From contig NZ_ML123034.1 in NCBI RefSeq assembly GCF_003846185.1, forward strand, positions 5,377,393-5,441,392: DNA of 64,000 nucleotides, written 5' to 3'. The DNA is from Streptomyces sp. ADI96-02 (GTDB lineage: Bacteria; Actinomycetota; Actinomycetes; Streptomycetales; Streptomycetaceae). The position numbers and the translations under genes were made by a program. The notes under the pieces were generated by a model. It did no database searches, was not told the origin of the DNA, and saw only the letters and a list, made by a program, of their open reading frames with translations. Shown here piece by piece: positions 28,201-35,654 of the stretch (position 1 is its first letter; every line of letters starts with the position of its first letter).

Positions 28201-29598
28201 GTCAAACTGCGCGGCTTCCGCATCGAGCTCGGCGAGATCGAGCACGCGCTGCGCCGGCTCCCCGAGGTGCGCCAGGCCGTCGTGCTGCACCGCACCGACC
28301 TCCCGGGCGAACCGGCGCTCGTCGCCTACCTGGTGACGGACGGCTCACCGGGCGCCGAGCCCCGGGAGCTGCGCCTCGCGCTTCGCTCCTCGCTGCCCGG
28401 CTACATGGTCCCCGCCCGCTTCGTCGTCCTGGACGCGATGCCGGTCAACACCAGCGGCAAGATCGACAAGCGGGCGCTCCCGCTGCCGCCGGCCGACCGC
28501 GCCGAGAGCGACATCGCCTACGTCGCCCCGGCCACGCCCGCCGAGAAGACGCTGGCCGAGGTCTGGCGGGAAGTCCTCGGCCTCTCCCGGATCGGCGTCG
28601 ACGACGACTTCTTCCGCATCGGCGGCAGCTCGCTGTCCACGGTCCGCGTCTCGCTGATGGCCGCCGCCCGCGGCCTGACCGTCTCCGTCGGCGACCTGAT
28701 CGAGCACCCCACCATCGCCCGGCTCGCCGACCACGTGACCCGCACCGCCACCGCCGAACTGCCCGCCGCCGTCACCTCCCGGGTGCGGCTGCGCGACGGC
28801 GAGGGAGCCCCGCTGTGGTGCGTGCACCCCACCGGAGGCAGCGCCGCCTGGTTCGTCCCGCTCGCGCGGGCCCTGCCGCCGGGCCGGCCCGTGCACGCCT
28901 TCCAGGCGCGCGGCCTGCTCGGCGGGGTGGACCCGAGCACCGTGGCCGGCATCGCCGCCAACTACGTCGGCGAGATGGCCGAGGGCGAAGGGCAGGGCCC
29001 GCACGAACTCCTCGGCTGGTCCATGGGCGCCAACATCGCCCTGGAGATGGCCACCCAACTGCACGAGGGCGGCCACCGCGTCGCCCCGCTCGTCCTGATC
29101 GAGCCCTACCTGCCCAACCCGGCCGCCCGCGCCCGGCTCACCGGCGTGGCCCGCGAGCTGCGCGAGGCCCTGCGGATGCGGGACCGGCTGCGCAGCCTGC
29201 CGCCGTCCCCGCGGCGCGACACGGCGGCGGCCGAGCTCACCGCCGCGCTCCTGGGCGCGGGCATGAGCCCCACGGAGGCGTCACTCGTCGAGGACGCCCC
29301 GATCGAGGTGTGGCACTCGCTGCTCGCCGCCCTCGCCGCGTACGAGGTCAGGCCCTACCCCGGACACGTCCACCTCGTGGTGGGCAGCGAGGCCGCCGGA
29401 CTGCCGGCCGGCCGCACCATGCCGGGCCTGGACGTCGACTACGCGACCTACGTCGAGCGCTGGCGCGCGGTGGCCGGAGACGGGCTCACCCTCCACGTCA
29501 GCGACGGCGACCACATGTCCGTACTGGCCGGTCCGAGAGCGGCGAACATCGCCCGGCTCCTCGACTCCGTCGCCACCGCCCCCGAGGAGGGCCGATGA
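22285..29598 (+). CDS. NRPS, two modules with release domain, C-A-T-C-A-T-TE
   Basis: The protein has 2437 aa. Domains: C (HHIVSDGWS near 192), A (YTSGSTGRPK near 668), T (GGDS near 1064), C (DCHVVLDGWS near 1270), A (YTSGSTGTPK near 1730), T (IGGSS near 2113), TE (GWSMG near 2245, late His in DGDHMSVL). The first A domain reads DFWNVGMVH, the classical Thr code. The second reads about DALMQAVVW, which I cannot assign. In the second C domain the first His of HHxxxDG is Cys, but the catalytic second His is present. With the previous protein this predicts a tetrapeptide-sized product X-X-Thr-X released by the TE as an acid or ring (inference). ATG 22285 has GGAG nine bases upstream. Its stop overlaps the P450 start (ATGA). 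Confidence 0.93.
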   Translation: MTTSDVRPGPLAPNGDQPPARGDGGLSPAARRLLQQRLSGVAAATADGPVRAAERPERLPLSAAQRRLYFLDRLDPGAATYLLPAAWRLAGPLDVPALRAAVAGLTARHEQLRVVFPEHDGTPHQRVLPAGDDVLDVVDLTGPADGDREALLAAAVRSAATRPFDLARRPAFRATLVRAADDDHVLVLAMHHIVSDGWSLGLLVRDLGELYAARTAGRVADLPELPLDYTDYALWQDRADHTAELAHWRTRLEGLTPLELPADHPRPDAPGGDGAAHTLTLPAALADELAELGRRTGATAYMIVLAAFQAALAFRSGQDDIAVGTVVANRERPEIEQLVGFFVNTLVLRADLSDDPTPAAFLARTRESALDAFSHQTLPFEQVVDALSPERDLARNPLVQVLFTHSSAEPGGLALGGVHGVPYRIDLTTAKFDLALELRDGHGPAELVFVYRSDLYDAASVSSLAQHTVTFLEAFCRTPDTPLGSIDPLTAEERAGLLGPDGPANAGPPAAPAPRTAPERLAEHIARTPHAAAVSGSGRTLTYAELDAAASALARRMRAAGVAPGSLVGVCLERSPDLAVALLAVWRTGAGYLPLDPAHPHARRAFTVADAGIDWIVADAASRAAAEALPAGVIPLEADDDALRARDEAGAGGDLRPAPDDLAYVIYTSGSTGRPKGVEITHANLAWLLDAADRHFDFGPSDVWTQVHSPAFDFSVWELWTPLTSGGRVVVLDADQVRDPAAVHRVLREEGVTVLNQTPAAFKGLRAQVAGGEAGFADLPLRTVVFGGDAFDVRDYRDWFAAPGPKPDLVNMYGITETTVHVTFGRVTEDDVRGTVRSPIGRPLTGQHGYVLDARGRLVPPGSTGELYVSGGGVARGYRNRPELTAERFLDDPFGAPGGRMYRTGDLVRVERDGRLGYVGRADHQVKIRGYRIEPGEIETVLRALSGVADAAVVARPERDGARLVAHVVTTEGRPLDAPALREGLRLQLPDHMVPALFVRHPRLPLTANGKVDRAALTAITPAAAARGGHVPPEGPVESVLAGVWAQVLGAEHVGRTDNFFDLGGDSILALRVVGLARQGGLALTIADVFRARTLADLAGAATEAREAPEPVAPFTQLDPADADRLPEGLEDAYPLTMLQAGMLHEMLADPLHGAYHNVTDLKITVPEGFDRAAFQAAVDAAVAGHGILRTSVDLVSYREPLQLVHRGAHLPVGYTDLRGLPREDQRARLRRFVDEEFDHRFDLSAAPLVRIHLHHVTDTELRLVLTDCHVVLDGWSLTSLVADLLELHRQAVAHRTAPRPPSAPAFAEYVALERAALHSEPSLDYWRGRLADLRPVSFARRADADAGQQPLYEVRRSYADLAEPIGRLAREAGVPRRTVLIAAFHHTMSLFAQRDDSALGHSIGLVTNGRPEVPDADRMRGLFLNTVPFGVARPRGSWIDYLRDVFATEQEMLPHRRVPLVRIAQLRPTEPGLVDAVFNYVNFHRLTHDTWDDSLEIARTLFPLLVNASVNGFTLDADPDRVPPATAEQLADVLCAQLAAMVADPQARVTRPALTGPARTTVLEDWARGPELPSSPLLFHEHIAVHAARTPNAVAVEGCGETLTYGELVEQADELAQTLRGLGVGPETVVGICAERGCDLVRAAVGVLRSGGAFLPLDAQHPTERLEFMVRDSGMRVLLTQRPLAGTVPFDGPVLHLDAEPDAPLPAPAAAPTTGPVEADADTVAYIIYTSGSTGTPKGVAIPHRGLSNMLEGQRDLVGPLATDRVLQFASFGFDASVLELTWALANGGRLVTAPRQALRPGPDLAETLRGGRVTGAMLPPSALAVLGEDAFPDLRVLQVAGEACPAELADVWARGRRFQNVYGLTETTVWSVAADLSPGRGRPPIGSPIRNTRVHVLDDDLQPVPVGVPGEIHLGGRAVGRGYLGRPALTAAAYVPDPYGAPGERLCRTGDLGALRPDGTVEWLGRRDSQVKLRGFRIELGEIEHALRRLPEVRQAVVLHRTDLPGEPALVAYLVTDGSPGAEPRELRLALRSSLPGYMVPARFVVLDAMPVNTSGKIDKRALPLPPADRAESDIAYVAPATPAEKTLAEVWREVLGLSRIGVDDDFFRIGGSSLSTVRVSLMAAARGLTVSVGDLIEHPTIARLADHVTRTATAELPAAVTSRVRLRDGEGAPLWCVHPTGGSAAWFVPLARALPPGRPVHAFQARGLLGGVDPSTVAGIAANYVGEMAEGEGQGPHELLGWSMGANIALEMATQLHEGGHRVAPLVLIEPYLPNPAARARLTGVARELREALRMRDRLRSLPPSPRRDTAAAELTAALLGAGMSPTEASLVEDAPIEVWHSLLAALAAYEVRPYPGHVHLVVGSEAAGLPAGRTMPGLDVDYATYVERWRAVAGDGLTLHVSDGDHMSVLAGPRAANIARLLDSVATAPEEGR

Positions 29599-30833
29599 CC
29601 ACCGCCCCCGTACTCGCCCCCGCGTTCACCGAGCGCTACCTGCTCTCCGCCGACCTCAACGCCGACCCCTACGGCTACCTCGACTCCCTGCGCGAGCACG
29701 CTCCGGTCCACTGGAGCCCGATGCACCACGCCTGGCTCGTCACCGGCTACGACCAGGTCATGCGGTGCCTGCGCCATCCCGCGGTCTCCGCGGACCGGGT
29801 GCGCCCGCTGATGGACGCCGTGCCGCAAGGGGCCCGCGAGGACGCCGAACGCGCCTTCTCCGTGCTGTCGCGCTGGATGGTCTTCAACGACCCGCCGCAG
29901 CACCGCAGGCTGCGCCAGGTCTTCCAGGAGCAGTTCGCCGCCCGGTCCGTGGCCCGCTACCGGACCTTCAGCGAACGCGCCACCGCGGCCCTGCTGGCCC
30001 GCCGCTCCCGCCCCGGCGAGGACGGCGACCTGATGGCCGACATCGCCAAACCGCTCCCGGCGCTGGTGTTCGCCCGCTGGCTCGGCGTCCCGCAGAAGGA
30101 CGCCCCGTCGTTCTGGTACTGGAACGCCCGGGTGGCCGACCTCGTGCTCGGCACCGCCCAGGAGGAGAGCGAGTACCGGGCGTCGCTCCAGGCGCTCGTC
30201 AGCCTGGAGGACTACCTGGCCGGACTCGTCGCCGAGCGCCGCGCCGCCCCGGCGGACGACCTGATCAGCTCGGTGCTCGGCGGCGGCCGGGTGGGGCGCA
30301 CGGTCACCGAGGAGGAGTTCACCGGGCTGCTCACCCAGATGGCGTTCGCCGGCGGCGAGACCACCAGCAACCTCATCGCCAACACCGTCCTCGCCCTGCT
30401 GGAGCGACCCGACCAGCTCGAAGCCGTCCGCGCCGACCCCACGCTCGTGCCGGGCGCGGTCGAGGAGACGCTGCGGCTCGACGGCCCCTCCAAGATGTCG
30501 ATCCGCACCGCCGCCCGCGATCTCGACCTGGACGGGCACACCGTCCGCGCGGGCGAACGCATCTTCCTGGTGACCGCCGCCGCCAACCGCGACCCCGAAC
30601 GCTTCGCCGAACCCGGCCGGTTCGACGTCCGGCGCACCGGCGCCACCCACCTCGGGTTCGGCTTCGGGGCCCACTTCTGCATCGGCGCGGCGCTCGCCCG
30701 CCTGGTCGCCGTCGCCGTGGTGGGCACGGTGGTCCGCGACTACCCGGCCCTCGCCCTGCGCGACCCCGACGGGCACGCCTGGCAGCCCTCCCTGCTCAAC
30801 CGGAGCCTCACCGCCCTGCCCGTGAGCTACTGA
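29595..30833 (+). CDS. Cytochrome P450 (NRPS tailoring)
   Basis: The protein has 412 aa, the usual length of a soluble bacterial P450. The I-helix motif AGGETT, the ExxR motif in VEETLRL and the heme loop FGFGAHFCIG are all intact. It would use electrons from a ferredoxin to oxidise its substrate; no ferredoxin gene lies beside it. The ATGA overlap with the NRPS gene means translational coupling, so it probably hydroxylates the NRPS product or a carrier-bound residue. The bond oxidised cannot be predicted. Confidence 0.92.
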   Translation: MTTAPVLAPAFTERYLLSADLNADPYGYLDSLREHAPVHWSPMHHAWLVTGYDQVMRCLRHPAVSADRVRPLMDAVPQGAREDAERAFSVLSRWMVFNDPPQHRRLRQVFQEQFAARSVARYRTFSERATAALLARRSRPGEDGDLMADIAKPLPALVFARWLGVPQKDAPSFWYWNARVADLVLGTAQEESEYRASLQALVSLEDYLAGLVAERRAAPADDLISSVLGGGRVGRTVTEEEFTGLLTQMAFAGGETTSNLIANTVLALLERPDQLEAVRADPTLVPGAVEETLRLDGPSKMSIRTAARDLDLDGHTVRAGERIFLVTAAANRDPERFAEPGRFDVRRTGATHLGFGFGAHFCIGAALARLVAVAVVGTVVRDYPALALRDPDGHAWQPSLLNRSLTALPVSY

Positions 30834-30926
30834 CCGGCCCGCGCCGCCCGGTCCCCACCGCGGCGTCCGGCGCGCCCCGCGCCCGCCGGACGCTGCCCCG
30901 CACCCGATCCGACGAAAGGCTCACCG

Positions 30927-32198
30927 ATGGCCACCACCCTGGAAGACCGCGCGGGCCCCCGGCTGTGGACGCCCGCCCGACACCGCTCCTTCCGGCTGCT
31001 GTGGGCGGGGCAGTCGCTCTCCCTGCTCGGCGACGGCTTCAGCGTCGTCGCCTTCTCCTGGATCACGCTCAGCCTCACCGGCTCCACCCTCACCCTCGGC
31101 TACGTCCTCGCCTTCCAGGCGGTGCCCCGGGCCCTGCTGACCCTGGTCGGCGGCTCGCTCACCGGGACCTGGTCGGCCCGCACGCTCATGGTCGCCTCCA
31201 GCTGGACCCGCGCCGCGCTGATGGCCGCCGTCGGACTCGCCGGTCTGAGCGGCGACCTGACGGTGTGGGCCCTGTGCCTGGCGGCGGCTGCCTTCGGCAC
31301 CGTCGACGCCTTCTTCCAGCCGGCCCGCGTCTCGATCCTGCCCTCCGTCGTCGAGAAGGACCTGCTCACTCCGGCCAACGCGCTGCTCGGCGCGGGGAGC
31401 CGGGTCGCCGCCGTCGCCGGGCCCGCCGTCGGCGGCGTGGTCATCGCGATGAGCGACGCGCCCGTCGCCTTCCTCGTCGACGCGGTCTGCTTCGCCCTGT
31501 GCGGCCTGTTCGTCGCCCGCGTCCGCACCCTGCCCCGCCCGCCGGCTCCGCCCGCCGCACCGGCCGACGGCGCGGAGGCGGGCAAGCCCGCCGCCACGTC
31601 GCTCGGCGCCCGCATCCGCGAAGGCGTGGTCTACACCTGGCGCGACCCCCGGCTGCGGACCATCGTCGTCTTCGACACGGCGGTCAACTTCTGCTACGCC
31701 GGACCCTTCACCGTCGGCTTCGCCACCCTCGCCGACCAGGTGCTGCGCGGCGGCTCGGCGACGCTCGGCGTGCTCAACGGATCGCTGGCAGGCGGCGCGA
31801 TGCTCGGCACGCTCGCCGGCGGACTGATGGGCGGCCGGCCGCGCGTCGGCCTGCTCATCGCCGGGCTGGCCGGCTGGCTGGCCGCCGGGATGGCCCTCCT
31901 CGGCCTGGTGCACAGCACCCCGGCCGTGGTGCTGACCGTCCTCGCCATGGGCTTCGCCATCGGCTTCCAGGGCGTCTTCGGGGTGAGCTGGATCCAGCGC
32001 AACATCCCCGAGGACGTCCTCAGCCGGGTCATCTCCGTCGACATGGTCCTCGGCTACGCCGCGGCCCCGCTCTCGCTCATCGTGTGCGGGGCGCTGGCCA
32101 GGACCGGAACGTTCGCCATGTTCGGCGGAGTGGCCCTGGTGCTCGCCGTCACCGGCCTGGCCGTCCTCGCCTCCCGGCCCGTGCGCGCCATGCGCTGA
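30927..32198 (+). CDS. MFS exporter
   Basis: The protein has 423 aa and about 12 hydrophobic segments, starting with LLWAGQSLSLLGDGFSVVAFSW, the opening typical of MFS_3 (enterobactin-exporter-like) transporters. A proline/alanine-rich cytoplasmic loop lies near the middle (PRPPAPPAAPADGAEAG). It is the last gene of the NRPS operon, 93 nt after the P450, and has GAAAGG upstream of its ATG. Export of the NRPS product and self-resistance are inferred from position. Confidence 0.88.
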   Translation: MATTLEDRAGPRLWTPARHRSFRLLWAGQSLSLLGDGFSVVAFSWITLSLTGSTLTLGYVLAFQAVPRALLTLVGGSLTGTWSARTLMVASSWTRAALMAAVGLAGLSGDLTVWALCLAAAAFGTVDAFFQPARVSILPSVVEKDLLTPANALLGAGSRVAAVAGPAVGGVVIAMSDAPVAFLVDAVCFALCGLFVARVRTLPRPPAPPAAPADGAEAGKPAATSLGARIREGVVYTWRDPRLRTIVVFDTAVNFCYAGPFTVGFATLADQVLRGGSATLGVLNGSLAGGAMLGTLAGGLMGGRPRVGLLIAGLAGWLAAGMALLGLVHSTPAVVLTVLAMGFAIGFQGVFGVSWIQRNIPEDVLSRVISVDMVLGYAAAPLSLIVCGALARTGTFAMFGGVALVLAVTGLAVLASRPVRAMR

Positions 32199-32203
32199 AC
32201 CGG

Positions 32204-32229
32204 CGGCCGGGGGCGGGCGCTCCCGGCCG
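32204..32229. terminator. Convergent hairpin terminator
   Basis: CGGCCGGG (32204-32211) pairs with CCCGGCCG (32222-32229) across a 10-nt loop, between the MFS gene and the LAL regulator gene, which end towards each other. Confidence 0.65.
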
Positions 32230-32268
32230 CGGCCCGTCGCGGCGGCGGGCGGCTCGGGCCCGGGCGGC

Positions 32269-35193
32269 TCAGACCCCGCGGCCGGGCCGCCGCGCCGCCG
32301 CCGAACGGGCGCACAGGTCAGCCCGGTTGGCCGCGCCGGTCTTGGTGATCAGACTGGCGATGTGCTTCTCGGCCGTACGCGGCGAGATGAACAGCCGGTC
32401 CGCGATGTCCTTGTTGCCCAGCCGCTCGGCGAGCAGCCCGAAGACCTCGAACTCCCGGACGGTGACGCCCAGGGCGCGCAGCTCCTCCGGAATGCCGCTG
32501 GTGCCCGTGCGGTGCTGGTGCACCGGAGCGCCGAGCCGGCGCAGCGCCGCCCGGCAGGCGTTCACGACCGGAAGCACGTCCTGCTCGTGGAAGTGGTGCT
32601 CCGCCCGGCGCAGCCACGCCACCGGATCGCCCCAGCCGTCCGCGTGCGCCGCGTCCGAGATCAGCCGCAGCCCCAGATGGAGCGCGGCCGGATACGGCTC
32701 CGCCTCGCCCAGCGCCTCCTCGACCGCCGCCGCCGCCCGTGCGCCCCGCCCCTCGCGGCCCAGCAGGACCGCGTCCGCGAGCAGCACGAACTGGCGGTTC
32801 CAGCGCATCCGCCCCACGGCGGTGGCCGAGACCTCCTCGTGCCGGGCCCGGTCGGCGTCCCCGGCCAGCACGTCCAGCAGCAGCCCGATCCCGTGCGTGC
32901 CGCTGAGGTGGTACGTGCTCGGGTTGCCCTCCTCCAGCGCGGTCACCGCCCGCAGTTCCGCACGGGCCAGCTCGCGGTCCTCCTCCATCAGGGCGCAGAA
33001 GGCGCGGGCCATGCCCAGCGTGAGCGGCTCCTCCTGCGACCCCGCGCCGTCCCACTCCGCGAACGAGGCCACCGCCGCCTCCATCGCCGCCCGGTCGCCC
33101 CGGTGCGCCTCCAGCGCCGCCCGCGCCATCAGCACATAGCGCACGGCCGGGGCGAGCCGCAGGCGGCGCACCACCGCCAGGCACTCCGCCGCGGCCTCCC
33201 GGGCCCGGTCGTAGGAGCCGCGCAGCACCGCGTCCAGGACGAGGATGCCGTCCACCGTGTGCATGATGCTCACCGAACCGAGCCGCAGCGCCTCCTCGCG
33301 GGCGGCCAGCAGCTCGCCCGTGTCGCCGCGCGCCAGCCAGGCGTTGCCGCCCTTGCGGGTGGCCGCGTACATCCGCTGGAGCGGCAGCCGGTGGTGCTCC
33401 GCGGTCGCCAGCGCCTGGTCGAGCATCGCCCGGGACTCCTCCGGGTCCCGCTCGCGGGCGACCGTCGCCAGCAGCTCCCACGCCTGGCAGGCCACGGCCG
33501 GAAGCTGGTGGCGCTCCGCCGCGTCGGCCGCCGAGCGGGCCAGCTTCTCGGCGTGCTGGGTGCGGTCGGCCCCCGGCGTGTCCAGCGCCAGATAGGCCGC
33601 GGTGACGTCGACGGCCGCCGAGGCCGCCTCGTCCGGGGCCGCGCCGAGCACCTGGCGGGCGCGGGCGATCTGCCGGTTGCCGTCGCTCCACCGCCCGGCG
33701 GTGTGCGCCACCTTGGCCAGCCGGGTGTGCAGGACGGCCAGCCGGGACGGGCTCAGCCCGGCGATGTCCAGCGCGTGCAGGTGCTCGGCCAGTTCGAAGG
33801 CGCGTGCGAAGTCGCCGGACTCGGCGAGGGCCGGCAGCAGGTGCTCCAGCGCCTCGGCCCGGCCCTGCGGATCGGCGCCCGGCGCCAGCAGGCTCTCGGC
33901 CCGGCTCAGCAGCGTCACCGCGGAGCCCAGCGCCCCGGCCGCCAGCGCCCGTCTGCCCGCCTCCGCGAACAGCCGTCCCGCCGCGCTGCGGTCACCGGCC
34001 TCCGCGTGCAGCCCGGCCGCCTGCGCGCACCATTCGCCGGGCAGGTCGGGGTGCAGCTCCCGCACCGCCTCCGCGCCCCGCCGGGCCAGGTCGGCGCGTT
34101 GACCGGGCGTCAGCTGGGTGAACAGCGCCTCCACGGTGAGCGAGTGCCGGAAGGAGTACCAGTCGGGCGCGGGCTCGTCGGGGATCACCAGACGGGCCGC
34201 GACCCCGGCGTGCAGATGGCTGAGCAGGCTCCGGTCGTCGACGCCGGTCATCCGCTGGAGCACGGTCAGCGGGAAGCGCCGTCCGAGCACCGCCGCCGCC
34301 GACAGCAGCGTCAGGCCCTCGGCGCCCAGCCGGTCGATCCGGCGCAGGATGCCCCGGGCCAGCGTGGAGGGGACGTCGGAGCGCGGATCGCCGACCACCC
34401 GCCAGCCCTCGGAGCCCTGGACCAGGGTGCCGGCGCCGATCATCGACTGGAGCAACTCCTCGACCAGGTACGGGCTGCCGGCGCTGTCCTCCCACAGCCG
34501 CTCCAGGATCGGCGCGGGCACCCGGCCCGCGTCGGTGCCGAGCTGCGCGGCGATCAGGCCGTGCGTCTGCTCGCGGCTGAGCGGCGGGAGTTCGACCAGC
34601 CCGGCCACCCCGCGCCGCCGGGCCGACTGCGCCAGGTCCAGGGCGTCGCTGAAGTCCGTGCGGACGGTGGCGAGCAGCAGGATCGGCGTGTTCTCCAGGT
34701 TGTCGACGAGGTATTCGAGCACGCCCAGGGTCTCCGGGTCGGCGTCGTGCAGGTCCTCCAGCAGCAGGAGCTGGCCCTGCCCCCGGTCCGAGGCGATCAG
34801 CAGGCGCAGCACCGCCTCGCCCAGGATGACCATGGAACTGCTGTCCCGCTCACCGGTGTCCCAGTCGGGTATGAGACGTCCGAGGACCGGCCGGTACGGG
34901 CCGAGCTCCAGGTCGTCCAGCGCCTGGCCGCTGCGGAACAGCGCCAGCAGCGCCTCGGTGAGCGGCCGGAACGGCACGGCCGGGCCCGTGGTGCTGCTCC
35001 GGCCCCGCAGGACGCGCGTACCGGCGGCGAGCGCCGTACCGACGGCCTCGGCCGCCAGCCGCGACTTGCCGACCCCGGCCTCGCCGATCAGGAAGACGAC
35101 TCCGCCCTGCCCCCGTCTGGCGTCCGACAACGCACGTTCGAGGAGGAACAGTTGGGAGTCCCGCCCGATCAAGGAGAGCGCATGGGAACTCAT
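32269..35193 (-). CDS. LAL-family transcriptional regulator (large LuxR type)
   Basis: The protein has 974 aa. An N-terminal AAA/ATPase shows Walker A GEAGVGKS near residue 40 and a Walker B-like LLLLEDLHDAD. A long alpha-helical, TPR-like middle follows. The C-terminus is a LuxR helix-turn-helix (LGVTVREFEVFGLLAERLGNKDIADRLFISPRTAEKHI). LAL proteins are usually ATP-dependent pathway-specific activators of natural-product clusters. It sits between the NRPS operon and the LanM/peptide genes, in the same direction as the latter, so it could control either. ATG 35193 has only a weak ribosome binding site. Confidence 0.9.
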   Translation of the reverse strand: MSSHALSLIGRDSQLFLLERALSDARRGQGGVVFLIGEAGVGKSRLAAEAVGTALAAGTRVLRGRSSTTGPAVPFRPLTEALLALFRSGQALDDLELGPYRPVLGRLIPDWDTGERDSSSMVILGEAVLRLLIASDRGQGQLLLLEDLHDADPETLGVLEYLVDNLENTPILLLATVRTDFSDALDLAQSARRRGVAGLVELPPLSREQTHGLIAAQLGTDAGRVPAPILERLWEDSAGSPYLVEELLQSMIGAGTLVQGSEGWRVVGDPRSDVPSTLARGILRRIDRLGAEGLTLLSAAAVLGRRFPLTVLQRMTGVDDRSLLSHLHAGVAARLVIPDEPAPDWYSFRHSLTVEALFTQLTPGQRADLARRGAEAVRELHPDLPGEWCAQAAGLHAEAGDRSAAGRLFAEAGRRALAAGALGSAVTLLSRAESLLAPGADPQGRAEALEHLLPALAESGDFARAFELAEHLHALDIAGLSPSRLAVLHTRLAKVAHTAGRWSDGNRQIARARQVLGAAPDEAASAAVDVTAAYLALDTPGADRTQHAEKLARSAADAAERHQLPAVACQAWELLATVARERDPEESRAMLDQALATAEHHRLPLQRMYAATRKGGNAWLARGDTGELLAAREEALRLGSVSIMHTVDGILVLDAVLRGSYDRAREAAAECLAVVRRLRLAPAVRYVLMARAALEAHRGDRAAMEAAVASFAEWDGAGSQEEPLTLGMARAFCALMEEDRELARAELRAVTALEEGNPSTYHLSGTHGIGLLLDVLAGDADRARHEEVSATAVGRMRWNRQFVLLADAVLLGREGRGARAAAAVEEALGEAEPYPAALHLGLRLISDAAHADGWGDPVAWLRRAEHHFHEQDVLPVVNACRAALRRLGAPVHQHRTGTSGIPEELRALGVTVREFEVFGLLAERLGNKDIADRLFISPRTAEKHIASLITKTGAANRADLCARSAAARRPGRGV

Positions 35194-35328
35194 GAACGCA
35201 GATCTTAATCGGATTGCCGGGAATCGCAGCAGGTCGCCCGAATCCCGTGGCCCGCCCGCAGCGGGGCGAGCGGGCCCGCCCGCCGTCCGACGGCCCGCCC
35301 CACCGGCTCCCGGAACGGACCGGGGAGG

Positions 35329-35544
35329 TCACTGCGGGGAGGAGACCGAGGTGTCCAGGCTCGTCAGCGTGATGACGATGCCGCTGGTCAGAACCATGCC
35401 CGCCAGGACTCTGACGCGGGCGCAGGCGCGGTTGCGCCCGCTCAGGGCGATCCCGCCCGCGGCGTCGTGCCCGGTCGCGGGGGCGGCCGGACCGTCGAGC
35501 GCGGCGGCGGTGGCGGACGGGGTGCCGGTGAGGTTCTGGTCCAT
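35329..35544 (-). CDS. Candidate lanthipeptide-type precursor peptide, 71 aa
   Basis: The gene lies 110 nt downstream of lanM on the same strand, with GAAGGGG before its ATG. The N-terminal half is acidic/neutral and Ala-rich, like a class II leader, and holds a Gly-Gly at residues 30-31 (HDAAGG). The C-terminal part would be a core of about 40 residues with a basic patch (SGRNRACARVR) and a hydrophobic Ser/Thr-rich tail (VLTSGIVITLTSLDTSVSSPQ). It has only one Cys (residue 41) but about nine Ser/Thr in the last 20 residues, so at most one lanthionine could form. Its role as LanM substrate is inferred from position, size and composition. No peptidase-containing exporter is nearby. Confidence 0.65.
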   Translation of the reverse strand: MDQNLTGTPSATAAALDGPAAPATGHDAAGGIALSGRNRACARVRVLAGMVLTSGIVITLTSLDTSVSSPQ

Positions 35545-35654
35545 GGTGGTGAGCCCCTTCTGATGAGGTCTGCGTGTGCCCGGAGTCGGTGTGCGGGTGC
35601 CAGGAGCGGTGGCCGGAGCGGTCGGACGACCCGTGCCCGGCCGGTGGGAGAGAG

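Noticed and set aside
15572..28290. Very long open frames (2221 and 2019 aa) opposite the NRPS genes
   Set aside because: No domain, no ribosome binding site, shadow of the NRPS reading frames.
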